A DNA stretch of 61,675 bases from CAZXBB01 sp964638815 (GCA_964638815.1 CAZXBB010000103.1:1-61675); one strand, 5' to 3'. Shown: positions 38,154-47,408, numbered from the stretch's first letter. Made by a program: numbers and translations. Notes: generated by a model from the sequence alone, not told the origin.

Positions 38154-38752
38154 TCCAGCACGAAGTCCGCCTGCGCGCGCTCGGTAATGCCCTGCCGCGT
38201 CACGTCGAAGTGGAACACCCAGTCGCCGGGCATGTGGAAGAGCATGCCGGCGACGGTGAACGTGCCGTCCTCGTTCCGCGTGATGACCGGCTCGCGGTTC
38301 ATCCCGTGCCGGTGCATCGGCATGCGTCCGTCCACGGCCAGCTCGACGTCGGTCAGACGCCGTGAGCGGTCGGCAGCGTCGAAGATCGCGATGTGCAGCG
38401 AGAACACCTCGTTCAGCGGCAGCGGGTGCGGGTCGATCGAGTACTCGACGTAGAAGGTCCCGTCGTTGCTGGCGACGCCCTCGACCGGCCCCGCCTCTGC
38501 GGCCGGCGCCGCATCGGGCGTGGACGGCGCGACGACCGGCCCCGCCTTTCCGGACGGCGGCGGGGGCGCCGGGGGCGCCGCGGCGCGCGTGGATGGTGCG
38601 ACGGCGGGGGGTGCGGCGGCGCCGGAAGGGTCTTCGCCGCCGGAGGGACAGCCCGCGAGCACGGCGAGCGCGAGCGCGGCAGGCAGGCCGAGGCAGGCGC
38701 GTGACGCCGGCAGCTCGCCCCGGCACGGATTCGAACGCTCGTGGTCCATCAT
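38150..38752 (-). CDS. YtkA/FixH-like lipoprotein
   Basis: A 200-residue predicted lipoprotein (lipobox VLAGC, C35) with an Ala/Pro linker and a C-terminal beta-sandwich. The 'MPMHRHGMNREPVI' and 'GMLFHMPGDWVFHFDV' blocks are typical of YtkA-like domains, whose conserved His/Met residues suggest copper binding. The stop overlaps the start of the di-haem peroxidase gene by 4 bp. The start is a pair of ATGs at 38752/38749 lying within a 14-bp minisatellite. A periplasmic metal-handling role beside the peroxidase is inferred. Confidence 0.82.
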   Translation of the reverse strand: MMDHERSNPCRGELPASRACLGLPAALALAVLAGCPSGGEDPSGAAAPPAVAPSTRAAAPPAPPPPSGKAGPVVAPSTPDAAPAAEAGPVEGVASNDGTFYVEYSIDPHPLPLNEVFSLHIAIFDAADRSRRLTDVELAVDGRMPMHRHGMNREPVITRNEDGTFTVAGMLFHMPGDWVFHFDVTRQGITERAQADFVLE

Positions 38753-38860
38753 GGGTCGTCTCTCATGGGTCGTCTCTCACGGGTCGGCTCTCATGGGTCG
38801 GCTTTCATGGGTCGGCTTTCATGGGTCGGCTCTCATGCGTCGGCTCTCACGGGTCCTCTT
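38749..38860. repeat. 14-bp tandem repeat, 8 copies
   Basis: Eight units of tcatgggtcggctc fill the whole gap between the NHL protein gene (stop at 38847) and the YtkA-like gene, so both the stop of one and the ATG of the other fall inside repeat units. Units differ by one to three bases. Confidence 0.92.
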
Positions 38861-40850
38861 TGGCTTGCTCCCGCTTCCGCTGCTCCTCTACCGCCCGCTC
38901 CCGCTGGAAGCGCGGGTCGCTCGCGGCGTACGCGCGACCGAGACTGAAGGTTACCTGCCACTCACCGTCGGGCGTGAAGATCTGGGCCCGGTGGTTGCCC
39001 TGATCGACGAGGAAGAGACGCAGGTCCTCGCCCTGCTCGATGCCCTTCGGCTTCCAGAACTCGCCATGGTCCGTGCCGCGGCGGCCCCACGCCGTCACGA
39101 AGCGGCCGTCTTCGGTGAACTTCTGCACGCGGTCCCTCCCGGCGTCCGTCACGTACACGAAGCCGTCGCGACCGGCGGCGATTCCGAACGCCTGCCGGAA
39201 CTGCCCGTCGCCGGTGCCCGGACTCCCCCACGCGCGGAGGAAGCGACCTTCGCGGTCGAACACCTGGATCCGGTGATTGTTCGAGTCCACGACGAAGACG
39301 GTTTCACCGTCGCGTCCGAAGGCGATGTCGTTGGGTCCGCGAAAGCGACCCACCGCGGTGCCGTACCCGCCCCACGTGCGCAGCAGACGCATGCCGTCGT
39401 CGAAGACGAGGATCATCGAGTTCCGGGCGTCCACGATGTAGATGTTGCCTTCGTGGTCGCGCTCGATCTCCAGCGGCTCGATCACCCACTCGAGCCCGGC
39501 CGACGACAGGGCGGCGCCCATCCGCGCCAGGTCGTACGCCTTGCTGAAGTTGCCGCGATCGCGGCTGAAGCGCCGCGCGTCCTCGGGGTCGTAGTCGAGC
39601 GCGAACACCTGGATGCGCCGCGTCGAGATGTCGGCGAGGTAGAGCCGCCGAGCCGCCACGTCGACCTCGAGGCCGGCCGCGCGGATCATCTGGCCGAAAC
39701 GCTTCCCGCGCTCGCCGAAGTCGCCGATGACGATCGGGATCTCCTTGCTCAGCTCGAAGAGCTGAACGCGGTGCATCTCGGGCTCGGAGATCGTCAGAAG
39801 TTTCCCGTCCAGGTCGATGCGCTCCCCGAAGTGCGACGTGTTGACCTTGGGCGCCATCAGGCGACCGGCGTCCGGCGTCTCGCCCTCGGGCATCGCCGCG
39901 AAGATCTGGCATCGATTCTCGAACGATTCGCAGATCACGGCGAAGTCGCCGGCAGGCGCGATCGCGATGTCGTTGGGGTAGTGGAGCTTGCCGTCGCCCT
40001 GGTGCGACACGAGCGCGTGCATGCCCCACTGAAGGAGCACCTCGCCGTCGGGGCTCGTGATCTGGACGCGGTGGTTGCGCGTGTCGGCGATGAAGAGCTC
40101 GCCGTCGCGCGCCACGATGGCGCTCGGCTCGTCCATGAGGCCGCGAAACGGCCCCCAGTCGCCCCACGACCGTACGAACGCGCCGCCGGCGTCGAACTTC
40201 TGCACCCGGTTGTTGTCCGTGTCCGCCACGTAGATGAAGCCGGCGTCGTCGACGGCCACGTCCACCGGGCGATTGAACGCACCGTCCTCGTCCCCGCGCC
40301 GGCCGAACGCGCCGAGGAACCGCCCCGCATGGTCGAACATCTGCACGCGGTGGTTCCCGAGGTCCGCGACGTACACGCGCGCCTCGTCCACGGCGATGCC
40401 CGTCGGCTCGTTGAAGTCGCCTTCGCCGCTGCCGTACGCGCCCCACGCGCCGAGCGCGACACCATCGAGGCTGAACCGCTGGACGCGTTGGTTCCCGGTG
40501 TCGGCGACGAAGAGCGTGCCGCCCGGTCCGAGCGCCAGGCCGCGCGGCGCGACAAGCTGCCCGGGCGCGCTGCCGGGCGCGCCGAAGCCGCCGAGGCGTT
40601 CGCCGGTGCGCGAGAAGAGGCTGACCACGCCGCGCCCCGACTCGAGCACGATGATGCGCCCGTCCGGGGCGACCACGGCCTGGGCCGGATCGACGAGGTC
40701 GCCGATCGTGGTCTCGTACGCCCCGAACCGGAACGCCCCCCGCGCCGGGCCCGCCAGGCCGACACCGATGGCCGCCGCGATGAGGGCGAGGACCCGCGCG
40801 ACCGCCTCGTACCGCCGGAATCGCCGCCCCTCTCGTCCGCCGAAGTGCAT
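38847..40850 (-). CDS. Exported NHL-repeat beta-propeller protein
   Basis: A 667-residue protein with an N-terminal membrane/signal helix (VARVLALIAAAIGVGLAGPA) and about ten NHL repeats of the type 'EPTGIAVDEARVYVADLGNHRVQMFD'. Two sets of blades can be seen, about 50-300 and 450-640, with a less regular middle. The tail (ERAVEEQRKREQAKEDP) is highly charged. It is the first gene of a three-gene leftward group with the YtkA-like lipoprotein and the di-haem peroxidase. NHL propellers bind partners or ligands; here it may organise the group in the envelope (inference). It has no dockerin-like tail. Confidence 0.87.
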   Translation of the reverse strand: MHFGGREGRRFRRYEAVARVLALIAAAIGVGLAGPARGAFRFGAYETTIGDLVDPAQAVVAPDGRIIVLESGRGVVSLFSRTGERLGGFGAPGSAPGQLVAPRGLALGPGGTLFVADTGNQRVQRFSLDGVALGAWGAYGSGEGDFNEPTGIAVDEARVYVADLGNHRVQMFDHAGRFLGAFGRRGDEDGAFNRPVDVAVDDAGFIYVADTDNNRVQKFDAGGAFVRSWGDWGPFRGLMDEPSAIVARDGELFIADTRNHRVQITSPDGEVLLQWGMHALVSHQGDGKLHYPNDIAIAPAGDFAVICESFENRCQIFAAMPEGETPDAGRLMAPKVNTSHFGERIDLDGKLLTISEPEMHRVQLFELSKEIPIVIGDFGERGKRFGQMIRAAGLEVDVAARRLYLADISTRRIQVFALDYDPEDARRFSRDRGNFSKAYDLARMGAALSSAGLEWVIEPLEIERDHEGNIYIVDARNSMILVFDDGMRLLRTWGGYGTAVGRFRGPNDIAFGRDGETVFVVDSNNHRIQVFDREGRFLRAWGSPGTGDGQFRQAFGIAAGRDGFVYVTDAGRDRVQKFTEDGRFVTAWGRRGTDHGEFWKPKGIEQGEDLRLFLVDQGNHRAQIFTPDGEWQVTFSLGRAYAASDPRFQRERAVEEQRKREQAKEDP

Positions 40851-41180
40851 TCGGAGCTCCTCTCGCCCGCAGCGGCCCGGCGGGTCTCGTCTCGCAGCAT
40901 TGAGGATAGGTGCCGGCCCCCGCCCCGAGCAACCGTCCGCTCGCCCGCGGCCGTCGTTCCGCGCGGTTCCCGCGAGATATTCGCGGCGCTGCGTTCAGCC
41001 CGTGCGGGCGTGCGCCGATAACCCCGAAGTTCCGTCGTCCGGAACGAATCTCTACGAGAACGGGAAGAGCAACGTGGACGCCCGCCCGCGACAGACCAGA
41101 CTCTTCGACGCTAAGCTTGCGCACTTCCCCTCCGGCGTCCTCCCGGCCGGAGCGCGTTGCGCGCTCCTGCGGAGGACGAC
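40851..41180. promoter_or_regulatory. Divergent promoter region, NHL protein / antiporter (330 bp)
   Basis: It must contain both promoters. Visible structures are a 6-bp inverted repeat (gttccg...cggaac, near 41030-41046) and a 7-bp one (ctccggc...gccggag, near 41128-41152) ending shortly before the antiporter Shine-Dalgarno. I could not pick -10/-35 boxes with confidence. Confidence 0.4.
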
Positions 41181-42680
41181 ATGAGCACCCAGATCGCTTC
41201 CGCCTTGATGACCGACGCCCCCGGCAAGAGTCGAATGTCCCCCCTCGGCTGGATCGCGACGGCGCTCGGCGCCGTGCTGGTCGGCTACCTCGTCTGGTAC
41301 CACCTCGGCCACCTGCACGAGGATCACGGCGGCGGCCACTCGCACGCGCCGCCGATGTGGGGCCTCGGCATCCTCCCGTTCGTGGGCATCCTCGCGTCGA
41401 TCGCGATACTGCCGCTCCTGCCCGCGACGCATCACTGGTGGGAGAGCAACCTCAACCGGCTCGCGGTCGCGCTCGCGTGCGGCGGCCTCACGCTGGCGTA
41501 CTACTTCTTCGCGGTCGGGCCCGAGTCGCTGCTCCCGGTGCTCAACCACGCCATTCCGGTCGAGTACATCCCGTTCATCGTGCTGCTGTTCTCGCTCTAC
41601 GTCATCAGCGGCGGAATCTCGCTGCAAGGCGACCTGCCGGCGCACCCGATCACGAACACCGGCTTCCTCGCCTTCGGCGCCATCATCGCGAGCTTCGTGG
41701 GCACGACGGGCGCCAGCATGCTGCTGATCCGCCCGCTGCTCCAGACGAACGCCGAGCGGAAGCACATCGTGCACACGGTGGTGTTCTTCATCTTTCTCGT
41801 CAGCAACATCGGCGGCACGCTGCTGCCGATCGGCGATCCCCCGCTCTTCCTGGGCTATCTGCGCGGCGTCGAGTTCTTCTGGACGCTCGGGCTCTGGAAG
41901 GAGTGGGCGGTGTGCTGCGTCATCCTGCTGATCGTCTACTTCATCTGGGATACGAAGGCGTACCGGAGTGAGAAGCCCGCCGACATCGCGCGGGACGAGA
42001 CCGAGCGTCAGCCGATGCGGCTGCGGGGCGTCATCAACATCGTCTGGCTCGCCGGCATCGTGGCGGCGGTCGCGTTCGTCGTACCGGGCAAGGAGATCCT
42101 CGGGTTCAAGGCGTTCCCGTTCCTGCGCGAGCTCATCATGCTCTCCATCGTCGGGCTGTCGCTGCTCACGACCCCCCGCGGCGTGCGCGAGGACAACCGG
42201 TTCAACTACGCGGCGATTCTCGAGGTCGCAGCCCTCTTCGTCGGCATCTTCGTCGCGATGCAGGTGCCGATCGAGGTCCTCAAGGCCAGCGGCGAGTCGC
42301 TCCAGGCGTTCATCAACAAGCCGTGGCACTTCTTCTGGGCGACCGGGAGCCTCTCGAGCTTCCTCGACAACGCGCCGACCTACGTCGTCTTCTTCGAGCT
42401 CGGGAAGGTGATGCCGGCCGGGGCCGACGTGGTGCCGCTCGCCGGCGGCGCCGCCGGCGCGATCGGGGCCCCGCTCCTGATCGCGGTGAGCCTCGGCGCG
42501 GTCTTCATGGGGGCGATGACCTACATCGGCAACGGTCCGAACTTCATGGTGAAGGCCATCGCCGAGCAGTCCGGCGTGCGGATGCCGAGCTTCTTCGGCT
42601 ACATGTTCAAGTACAGCCTCCCGATCCTCATCCCGATCTTCGTGCTCGTCACGGTCCTCTTCCTGCTCGGGGGCGATTGA
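41181..42680 (+). CDS. NhaD / citrate-transporter-like sodium:proton antiporter
   Basis: A 499-residue inner-membrane transporter of the ion-transporter superfamily with about 12 hydrophobic helices. GGAGGA lies 5 bases before the ATG at 41181. The family block is 'FLVSNIGGTLLPIGDPPLF' and its second-half counterpart is 'SLSSFLDNAPTYVVFFEL', the two re-entrant motifs that hold the substrate site. A His-rich loop (HLHEDHGGGHSH) follows the first helix, which may give pH or metal sensitivity. It probably exchanges Na+ for H+; an organic-acid substrate cannot be excluded. A universal stress protein gene follows 62 bp downstream. Confidence 0.88.
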   Translation: MSTQIASALMTDAPGKSRMSPLGWIATALGAVLVGYLVWYHLGHLHEDHGGGHSHAPPMWGLGILPFVGILASIAILPLLPATHHWWESNLNRLAVALACGGLTLAYYFFAVGPESLLPVLNHAIPVEYIPFIVLLFSLYVISGGISLQGDLPAHPITNTGFLAFGAIIASFVGTTGASMLLIRPLLQTNAERKHIVHTVVFFIFLVSNIGGTLLPIGDPPLFLGYLRGVEFFWTLGLWKEWAVCCVILLIVYFIWDTKAYRSEKPADIARDETERQPMRLRGVINIVWLAGIVAAVAFVVPGKEILGFKAFPFLRELIMLSIVGLSLLTTPRGVREDNRFNYAAILEVAALFVGIFVAMQVPIEVLKASGESLQAFINKPWHFFWATGSLSSFLDNAPTYVVFFELGKVMPAGADVVPLAGGAAGAIGAPLLIAVSLGAVFMGAMTYIGNGPNFMVKAIAEQSGVRMPSFFGYMFKYSLPILIPIFVLVTVLFLLGGD

Positions 42681-42742
42681 ACCGGTGATCAGAGCCGCGA
42701 GTCATTCCCCGGATTCCCCGGATCCCGGAAAGTAAGGTCGCC

Positions 42743-43570
42743 ATGATCAAGCGCATCCTCGTCGCTCTGAGCGGCACACCCTTCACCCCCTCCGCCGTGC
42801 GTCACGCCGTCGAGATCGCCCGGGCGACCGGCGCCGAGGTGACCGGCGTCACCGCCGTCGATACGCGTCGCCTCCAGGACGTCGGCCCGGTGCCGATCGG
42901 CGGCGGCGCGGCGGCGCATGCGCTGGCCGCGCATCGCGTGCGGGTGACCGAGGAACGCGTCGAGGAGCAGGTCGCGGCGTTCCGCCTCGCCTGCGGCGAG
43001 ACGGACGTCACCTGCCGCGTCGTGCGGGAGACCGGCGACTCGTTCGAGGAGTTCAAGGCGTGCTGGCGCTACCACGACCTCACGGTCCTCGGCCTGCGCG
43101 GCCTGTTCGAGTACGGCGTCGTGCACAATCCCGAGGACGAGGTCGTCCGGCTGATCGCCAGCGGCGTGCGCCCCATCCTGGCCGTCTCCGAGGAGTACCG
43201 GCAGGTCAACCGGGCGCTGATCGCCTACAACGGCTCGATGGAATCGGCGATGGCGCTCAAGCGATTCGTGCAGGCGCGTCTGTGGCCCGATGCAACGCTG
43301 GAGATCGCGTGCTTCGACATGGACGACGCCAAGGCGAGCGAGCTGCTCGCGGATGCGGCCGGGTACTGCCGCGCCCACGGCTTCGACCCGCTGACGAGCA
43401 AGCTCCCGGAGGACCCGTGCGAGGGCGTCCTGGCCCACGCGACGAAGACGGGCGCGAGCATCATCGTGATGGGCGCGACCGGTCACGGCCGCCTGCGCAA
43501 GCTGCTGCTCGGCGATACGGTCGCCCACGCGATCCGGAATGCGGAAGTGCCGCTGTACCTGACGCGCTGA
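42743..43570 (+). CDS. Tandem universal stress protein (UspA family)
   Basis: A 275-residue protein made of two Usp domains. The N-terminal one begins MIKRILVALSGTPFTPSAVR but lacks a clean nucleotide motif. The C-terminal one ends with 'MGATGHGRLRKLLLGDTVAHA', the ATP-binding G-x2-G-x9-G pattern. AAGG precedes the ATG. Same direction as, and 62 bp after, the antiporter gene; Usp proteins next to transporters often tune them by nucleotide binding, which is a fair inference here. Confidence 0.9.
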   Translation: MIKRILVALSGTPFTPSAVRHAVEIARATGAEVTGVTAVDTRRLQDVGPVPIGGGAAAHALAAHRVRVTEERVEEQVAAFRLACGETDVTCRVVRETGDSFEEFKACWRYHDLTVLGLRGLFEYGVVHNPEDEVVRLIASGVRPILAVSEEYRQVNRALIAYNGSMESAMALKRFVQARLWPDATLEIACFDMDDAKASELLADAAGYCRAHGFDPLTSKLPEDPCEGVLAHATKTGASIIVMGATGHGRLRKLLLGDTVAHAIRNAEVPLYLTR

Positions 43571-43601
43571 GGGCGCCTGTCGACCCAATCGCAGGCATCG
43601 A

Positions 43602-43637
43602 TCGCGATGCGATCGATGCGGGCGATGCGGCCGATGC
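43602..43637. repeat. 9-bp repeat (ggcgatgcg-type), about 4 copies
   Basis: gatcgatgc, gggcgatgc and ggccgatgc in succession in the 91-bp gap between the convergent Usp and membrane-protein genes. Confidence 0.65.
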
Positions 43638-43661
43638 GAGCTATCGCCGACCTCGTTGGGG

Positions 43662-44573
43662 CTAACCCAGCCCCAGCGCCGGCAGCACCATGGCCACGGT
43701 CTCCACGACCCGCTTCTGCGTCGGGTCGATGATCCACAGCCAGTCGTCGAACAGGAACTCGAGGCGGATCGCCAGCAGGGCGATGCGGCCCATGACCGTG
43801 TAGCCGAAGGCCGCGCCGAACGTGATCATGAGGAACCAGATGCCCACCCTCGCCGTCTTGCCGACCACGCCCCTGTGCTCGAACGAGAAGAAGAAGTAGA
43901 CGAGGCAGGCGAGGACGCCGATCACGATCACGATGTTCTTGACGGAGTCCCAGAACGAGAAGGCGCCGTCCTCGATGACGATGATCGGGATGATCGTGTT
44001 CTGGATCTGGCTCAGGAAGTCCGCGTGGATGAAGCCGATCAGGCGGATGCCCGCCGTGGTCCCGATGATGAACGCGAGCGGCCACCGCGCGATCCACGTG
44101 CCCTGCGGCGCGAGGCGCCACAGCAGCATGATGCCGAGGATCAGGGGGACGAAGTACGTCCACCAGTACATCTCGTGCAGCGGCGACAGGCCCGGCATCG
44201 CCCATCCCTGGATCCAGCCGGGGAAGAGCTTGCCGAGAAGGTTCGGGATGATCGTGGTCCAGAAGCCGACGACCATCCAGTACGCCGCGGAGACGCCGAC
44301 GAAGATCGACTCGGCGACCTTGTAGAACACGTTGTCGCGGTAGACGAACGAGAGGACGAACAGCGTGAACAGCGCGGCAACCCAGACGCCGATGGTCCGG
44401 GCCACGCTCGGGTACGCCGCGCCCGCGAGGGCGTCCCACGAGTCGGCGGCGGCGAGGCTGCCGTCGAGGCTTGCTTCGTAGTCGATGCCGAGGCCGGTCG
44501 TGACCACGCGGAAGACGACGTAGATGCCGGCAACCAGGAGCAGCGCCAGCCAGAGGACCTTCTCGCGGCTCAT
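43662..44573 (-). CDS. Multi-pass membrane protein, last gene of the GlmL-like operon
   Basis: A 303-residue integral membrane protein with at least six hydrophobic helices (for example VLWLALLLVAGIYVVFR at the start, VIVIGVLACLVYFFFSF in the middle and LMITFGAAFGYTVMGRIALL near the end). Conserved-looking aromatic and polar blocks such as 'YWMVVGFWTTIIPNLL' and 'LSPLHEMYWWTYFVPL' lie between helices. No known family is recognised. Its ATG overlaps the stop of the preceding gene by 4 bp, so it belongs to the operon that starts at 52586. It could form the membrane channel or anchor of the proposed complex. Confidence 0.8.
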   Translation of the reverse strand: MSREKVLWLALLLVAGIYVVFRVVTTGLGIDYEASLDGSLAAADSWDALAGAAYPSVARTIGVWVAALFTLFVLSFVYRDNVFYKVAESIFVGVSAAYWMVVGFWTTIIPNLLGKLFPGWIQGWAMPGLSPLHEMYWWTYFVPLILGIMLLWRLAPQGTWIARWPLAFIIGTTAGIRLIGFIHADFLSQIQNTIIPIIVIEDGAFSFWDSVKNIVIVIGVLACLVYFFFSFEHRGVVGKTARVGIWFLMITFGAAFGYTVMGRIALLAIRLEFLFDDWLWIIDPTQKRVVETVAMVLPALGLG

Positions 44574-45517
44574 CGGCGGGTCTCCTTGCGCTTCTCGACG
44601 AAGAAGATCACGTTGCCCAGTATGATCAGGAGGATCATGAGGAGGTGGGCGACGAGCTGCGGTCCCATGCGGCGAATGCCTTCGAGGTACTTGGGATCCG
44701 GGTTGTCACCGCCGTACTTGTCCATGACGAGCTTCTCGTACTCCGCCGCGCCCTTGATGGCGCCGAGGAGACCCGGGAGCTGGTCGGGGATGTACGGATA
44801 CAGCAGCGGCGCCTGGACGCCCGTGCATCCGGCGACGAGACGGATCTTGCCCTTGTAGGGCGTCGCCGCGTACTGCACCCACTCCTTCGTTCCGACGTAG
44901 CCCGCGCTCACGTTGATCACGAGCCCGAAGTCCTGCACGCTCTGGATCCCCGCCATCATCGGGATCTTGTCGACGTTCGTGCCCTTGTCGTCGGTGGTGT
45001 AGAGCTCGCGGAGGTCCGTCACGATGACCTTGATCACGCCCTCGTTCCCCGGCTTGAAGCCGAGGTTCACGTAGTCCTCGCCGTACTTGAGCTGCGGGAA
45101 GTCCGCCCGTATGACCCTGGCGATCGTGTCGTCGATCATCTGCGGACCGACCGGCCAGAGCGCGAGGAAGTACATCCTGAGCTTCCGCTCGGCGCAGTGC
45201 TTCACGAACGCCGTCGCCATGGGGCCGAGCTCGCCCTCGCTGCCGGGGTCGAAGTCGAACGCGAGAAGGACCGGGTCGCCCTCGCGCAGGCGCTCGACCT
45301 CGTCGAATACGTTCTGGGCCAGGGCGGTCGGCTTCTCGGGGAAGCGCACCTGCAGGAGGATCGGCAGGGCGACGGCGAGGAACATGAGAAGGAAGATCCA
45401 GCGCCGGTCGAGCTGCCGGAAGAACCGGAAGGCGGTCGCGTTGACGGCGATGAGCGCGCAGAGCGCGATGAACGCCGCGGCGACGAGGATCAGGGCGATG
45501 ACGATGGAAGCGGACAT
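44570..45517 (-). CDS. Membrane-anchored protein with soluble domain, GlmL-like operon
   Basis: A 315-residue protein with two N-terminal helices (about 5-30 and 42-58), a soluble domain of about 225 residues, and one C-terminal helix (LVAHLLMILLIILGNVIFFV). The soluble part begins 'DPVLLAFDFDPGSEGELGPM' and continues 'YFLALWPVGPQMIDDTI'. Alternating strands and helices suggest an alpha/beta fold, possibly Rossmann-like. GGAG stands upstream of the ATG. The gap to the preceding gene is 3 bp and it overlaps the next by 4 bp. Function unknown. Confidence 0.8.
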   Translation of the reverse strand: MSASIVIALILVAAAFIALCALIAVNATAFRFFRQLDRRWIFLLMFLAVALPILLQVRFPEKPTALAQNVFDEVERLREGDPVLLAFDFDPGSEGELGPMATAFVKHCAERKLRMYFLALWPVGPQMIDDTIARVIRADFPQLKYGEDYVNLGFKPGNEGVIKVIVTDLRELYTTDDKGTNVDKIPMMAGIQSVQDFGLVINVSAGYVGTKEWVQYAATPYKGKIRLVAGCTGVQAPLLYPYIPDQLPGLLGAIKGAAEYEKLVMDKYGGDNPDPKYLEGIRRMGPQLVAHLLMILLIILGNVIFFVEKRKETRR

Positions 45518-45520
45518 GGA

Positions 45521-47371
45521 TCAATCCTCTCCGGAGCCGAGGTAGGAACGGTCCACGCCCAGGAGCACCTTGAGCGAGGTCGAGGCGATGCCGAGGGCGA
45601 TCCCGATCATGATCGCGCGGTTGCCGGCGGTGTTGAACACCTGCATGATCGTCACCGTCATGTTCTCGATCTTCAGGCCCGAGAGCATGTCGGGCATCCA
45701 CGCCGTCATGACGGGGCCGGCGAACGTGCGCCCGAGCAGGATGATGAACGCGGTGCCGAGCAGCAGGCTCGCCTCCACGTTCTTCGCGCGGAACGCGCGG
45801 AAGGCGGCGGACGCGACGTAAAACGCGAGCATCGCGAAGATCGTCGCCTGGAGCGGCTTGAACGCGTACTCGTACAGCCACCAGAACGGCGTGCCCTGCG
45901 CCCGGTACTCGCCGGACCACGGGTACTTGACGACGTGCGACGCGATGAACAGGGCGCCGATCTCCTGCCGCCAGCGCGCCTGCGCGCGGTGGCCGCCGAG
46001 GAGCCGGTCGCGCTGGGCGGCGTTCAGGGTGACCGGCTTCCCGGCCGCGTCACGGCCTTCGACCTTCAGCATCGCGAAGGCGAGGCCCTTGTCGCGCTCG
46101 GGCACCGTCGGCGCGCCGCCGAGGTACGTGCGAAGGGCGCTCGCCTGAGCTTCCTTGAACGGCCCGCTCGACTCGAGCTGGGCGATGAGATCGTTCGTGG
46201 TCATGGCCGGGTCGGATGCGTACGCCGAGAGCAACGCGATCTGCGCCTCGTTGAGCGAGAGGTCGTCGCCGACCCTCTTCTTCGGCTCGACCTGCGCGAC
46301 CCCCGTGTCGCGCTCGGCGACCATCTCGCAGGCGGTCTTGTCCACATCCTCGATGGCGCCGGCGGCGTTCACCAGGTCGCGCAGCGTCTCCGCCGTCCAC
46401 TGACCGTCGAGGTACGCGTTGAAGGCGCGCTCCTGGCCCTCGGACACCGGACCGAGGGTACGGAGCCCGTCGAGGAAGGCGCGCCGCTGTGCCGCATCGA
46501 GCGGACGCGCCTTGGGGAAGAGCCCGGCGAGCGCGCCGAGCTGCCCCCGCGTCATCTCGCCCGTGACCTTCAGCGACCGGTCTCCCGGATCGAAGACCAT
46601 GTCCCTCGGGAACCTGGCCGGATCGGCGTTCGGCGGCAGCTCGGTCACCGTGACCGACGTGACGCGCTGCGTCTCCAGGTGGAGCGCCCGGACCGCCGCG
46701 ACCCAGGCGGCGCCGTCGCCCATCGCGAGCAGCGTGTCGCGCTGCTCGTCGGTCATTCGGCCGACGAACGCGAGGGCGTCATGGTCGGCGTGGTACGCGA
46801 CGCGGCCCGCGAGCACGGGCGGGGGCTGGGCCGCGTCGTACAGGCTCTCGACCGTGCAGTGCCAGTCGAGCTTGTCGCGGTACTCCTTGAGCTTCGTCCG
46901 CTGGTCCGTGTTCATCCAGCCCGTGAAGATCAGCTCGCCGTTCGACTCGCGGATCTCCCGACGTACCGAGGCATGGAGCTCGTGACCGCCGACGTTCCCG
47001 GGGATCGCGCCCACGACACGGAACTCGAGCGCCGCGGGGAGTGACTCGAGGCCCAGCCGCGCCCAGGTCTCCCCGTAGAACTCCTGGTTCGGCGCCGGCG
47101 GCGCGCCGACCTTGCCGAGCCCGACGTAGAGCATGATGAGGAACGACAGCAGCGTGATGAGCGAGTAGCCCCAGCCCTTCGCGCGGTCGGACATCTTCTT
47201 GAGATGGATCTTGATGAGGTTGCCGCCGCCGAGCACGAAGGCGATCGCGGCGAGGACGTCGAACCAGATCGCCGCGACCTCGCCCCATCCCTGCGTCACC
47301 GGGATGAAGTAGGCGAAGATCAGGACGAAGCCGCCGACGGCGGTGATCCAGAGAGGGACGAGTCGTTTCAT
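45521..47371 (-). CDS. Large membrane protein with repeated beta-alpha units, GlmL-like operon
   Basis: A 616-residue protein: about three helices within residues 5-90, a soluble region of about 400 residues, then about three helices (503-523, 535-555, 585-605). In the soluble region a short unit recurs, a hydrophobic strand, Gly, then a helix with an invariant Gln: 'LIFTGWMNTDQRTKL', 'LAFVGRMTDEQRDTL', 'LKVTGEMTRGQLGAL', with looser copies around Q295, Q313, Q377, Q409 and Q453. I recognise no family. The repeats may form a curved or ring-like scaffold. It is fourth from the end of the operon, flanked by the DUF6754-like gene. Confidence 0.82.
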   Translation of the reverse strand: MKRLVPLWITAVGGFVLIFAYFIPVTQGWGEVAAIWFDVLAAIAFVLGGGNLIKIHLKKMSDRAKGWGYSLITLLSFLIMLYVGLGKVGAPPAPNQEFYGETWARLGLESLPAALEFRVVGAIPGNVGGHELHASVRREIRESNGELIFTGWMNTDQRTKLKEYRDKLDWHCTVESLYDAAQPPPVLAGRVAYHADHDALAFVGRMTDEQRDTLLAMGDGAAWVAAVRALHLETQRVTSVTVTELPPNADPARFPRDMVFDPGDRSLKVTGEMTRGQLGALAGLFPKARPLDAAQRRAFLDGLRTLGPVSEGQERAFNAYLDGQWTAETLRDLVNAAGAIEDVDKTACEMVAERDTGVAQVEPKKRVGDDLSLNEAQIALLSAYASDPAMTTNDLIAQLESSGPFKEAQASALRTYLGGAPTVPERDKGLAFAMLKVEGRDAAGKPVTLNAAQRDRLLGGHRAQARWRQEIGALFIASHVVKYPWSGEYRAQGTPFWWLYEYAFKPLQATIFAMLAFYVASAAFRAFRAKNVEASLLLGTAFIILLGRTFAGPVMTAWMPDMLSGLKIENMTVTIMQVFNTAGNRAIMIGIALGIASTSLKVLLGVDRSYLGSGED

Positions 47372-47408
47372 CTCTGACGTCTTCCTTTCGCGACCAGTCG
47401 TGTGACGG

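Noticed and set aside
38725..38745. tRNA T-arm-like sequence (ttcgaatcc)
   Set aside because: Flanking bases do not pair, and the region is the N-terminal coding part of the YtkA-like gene.
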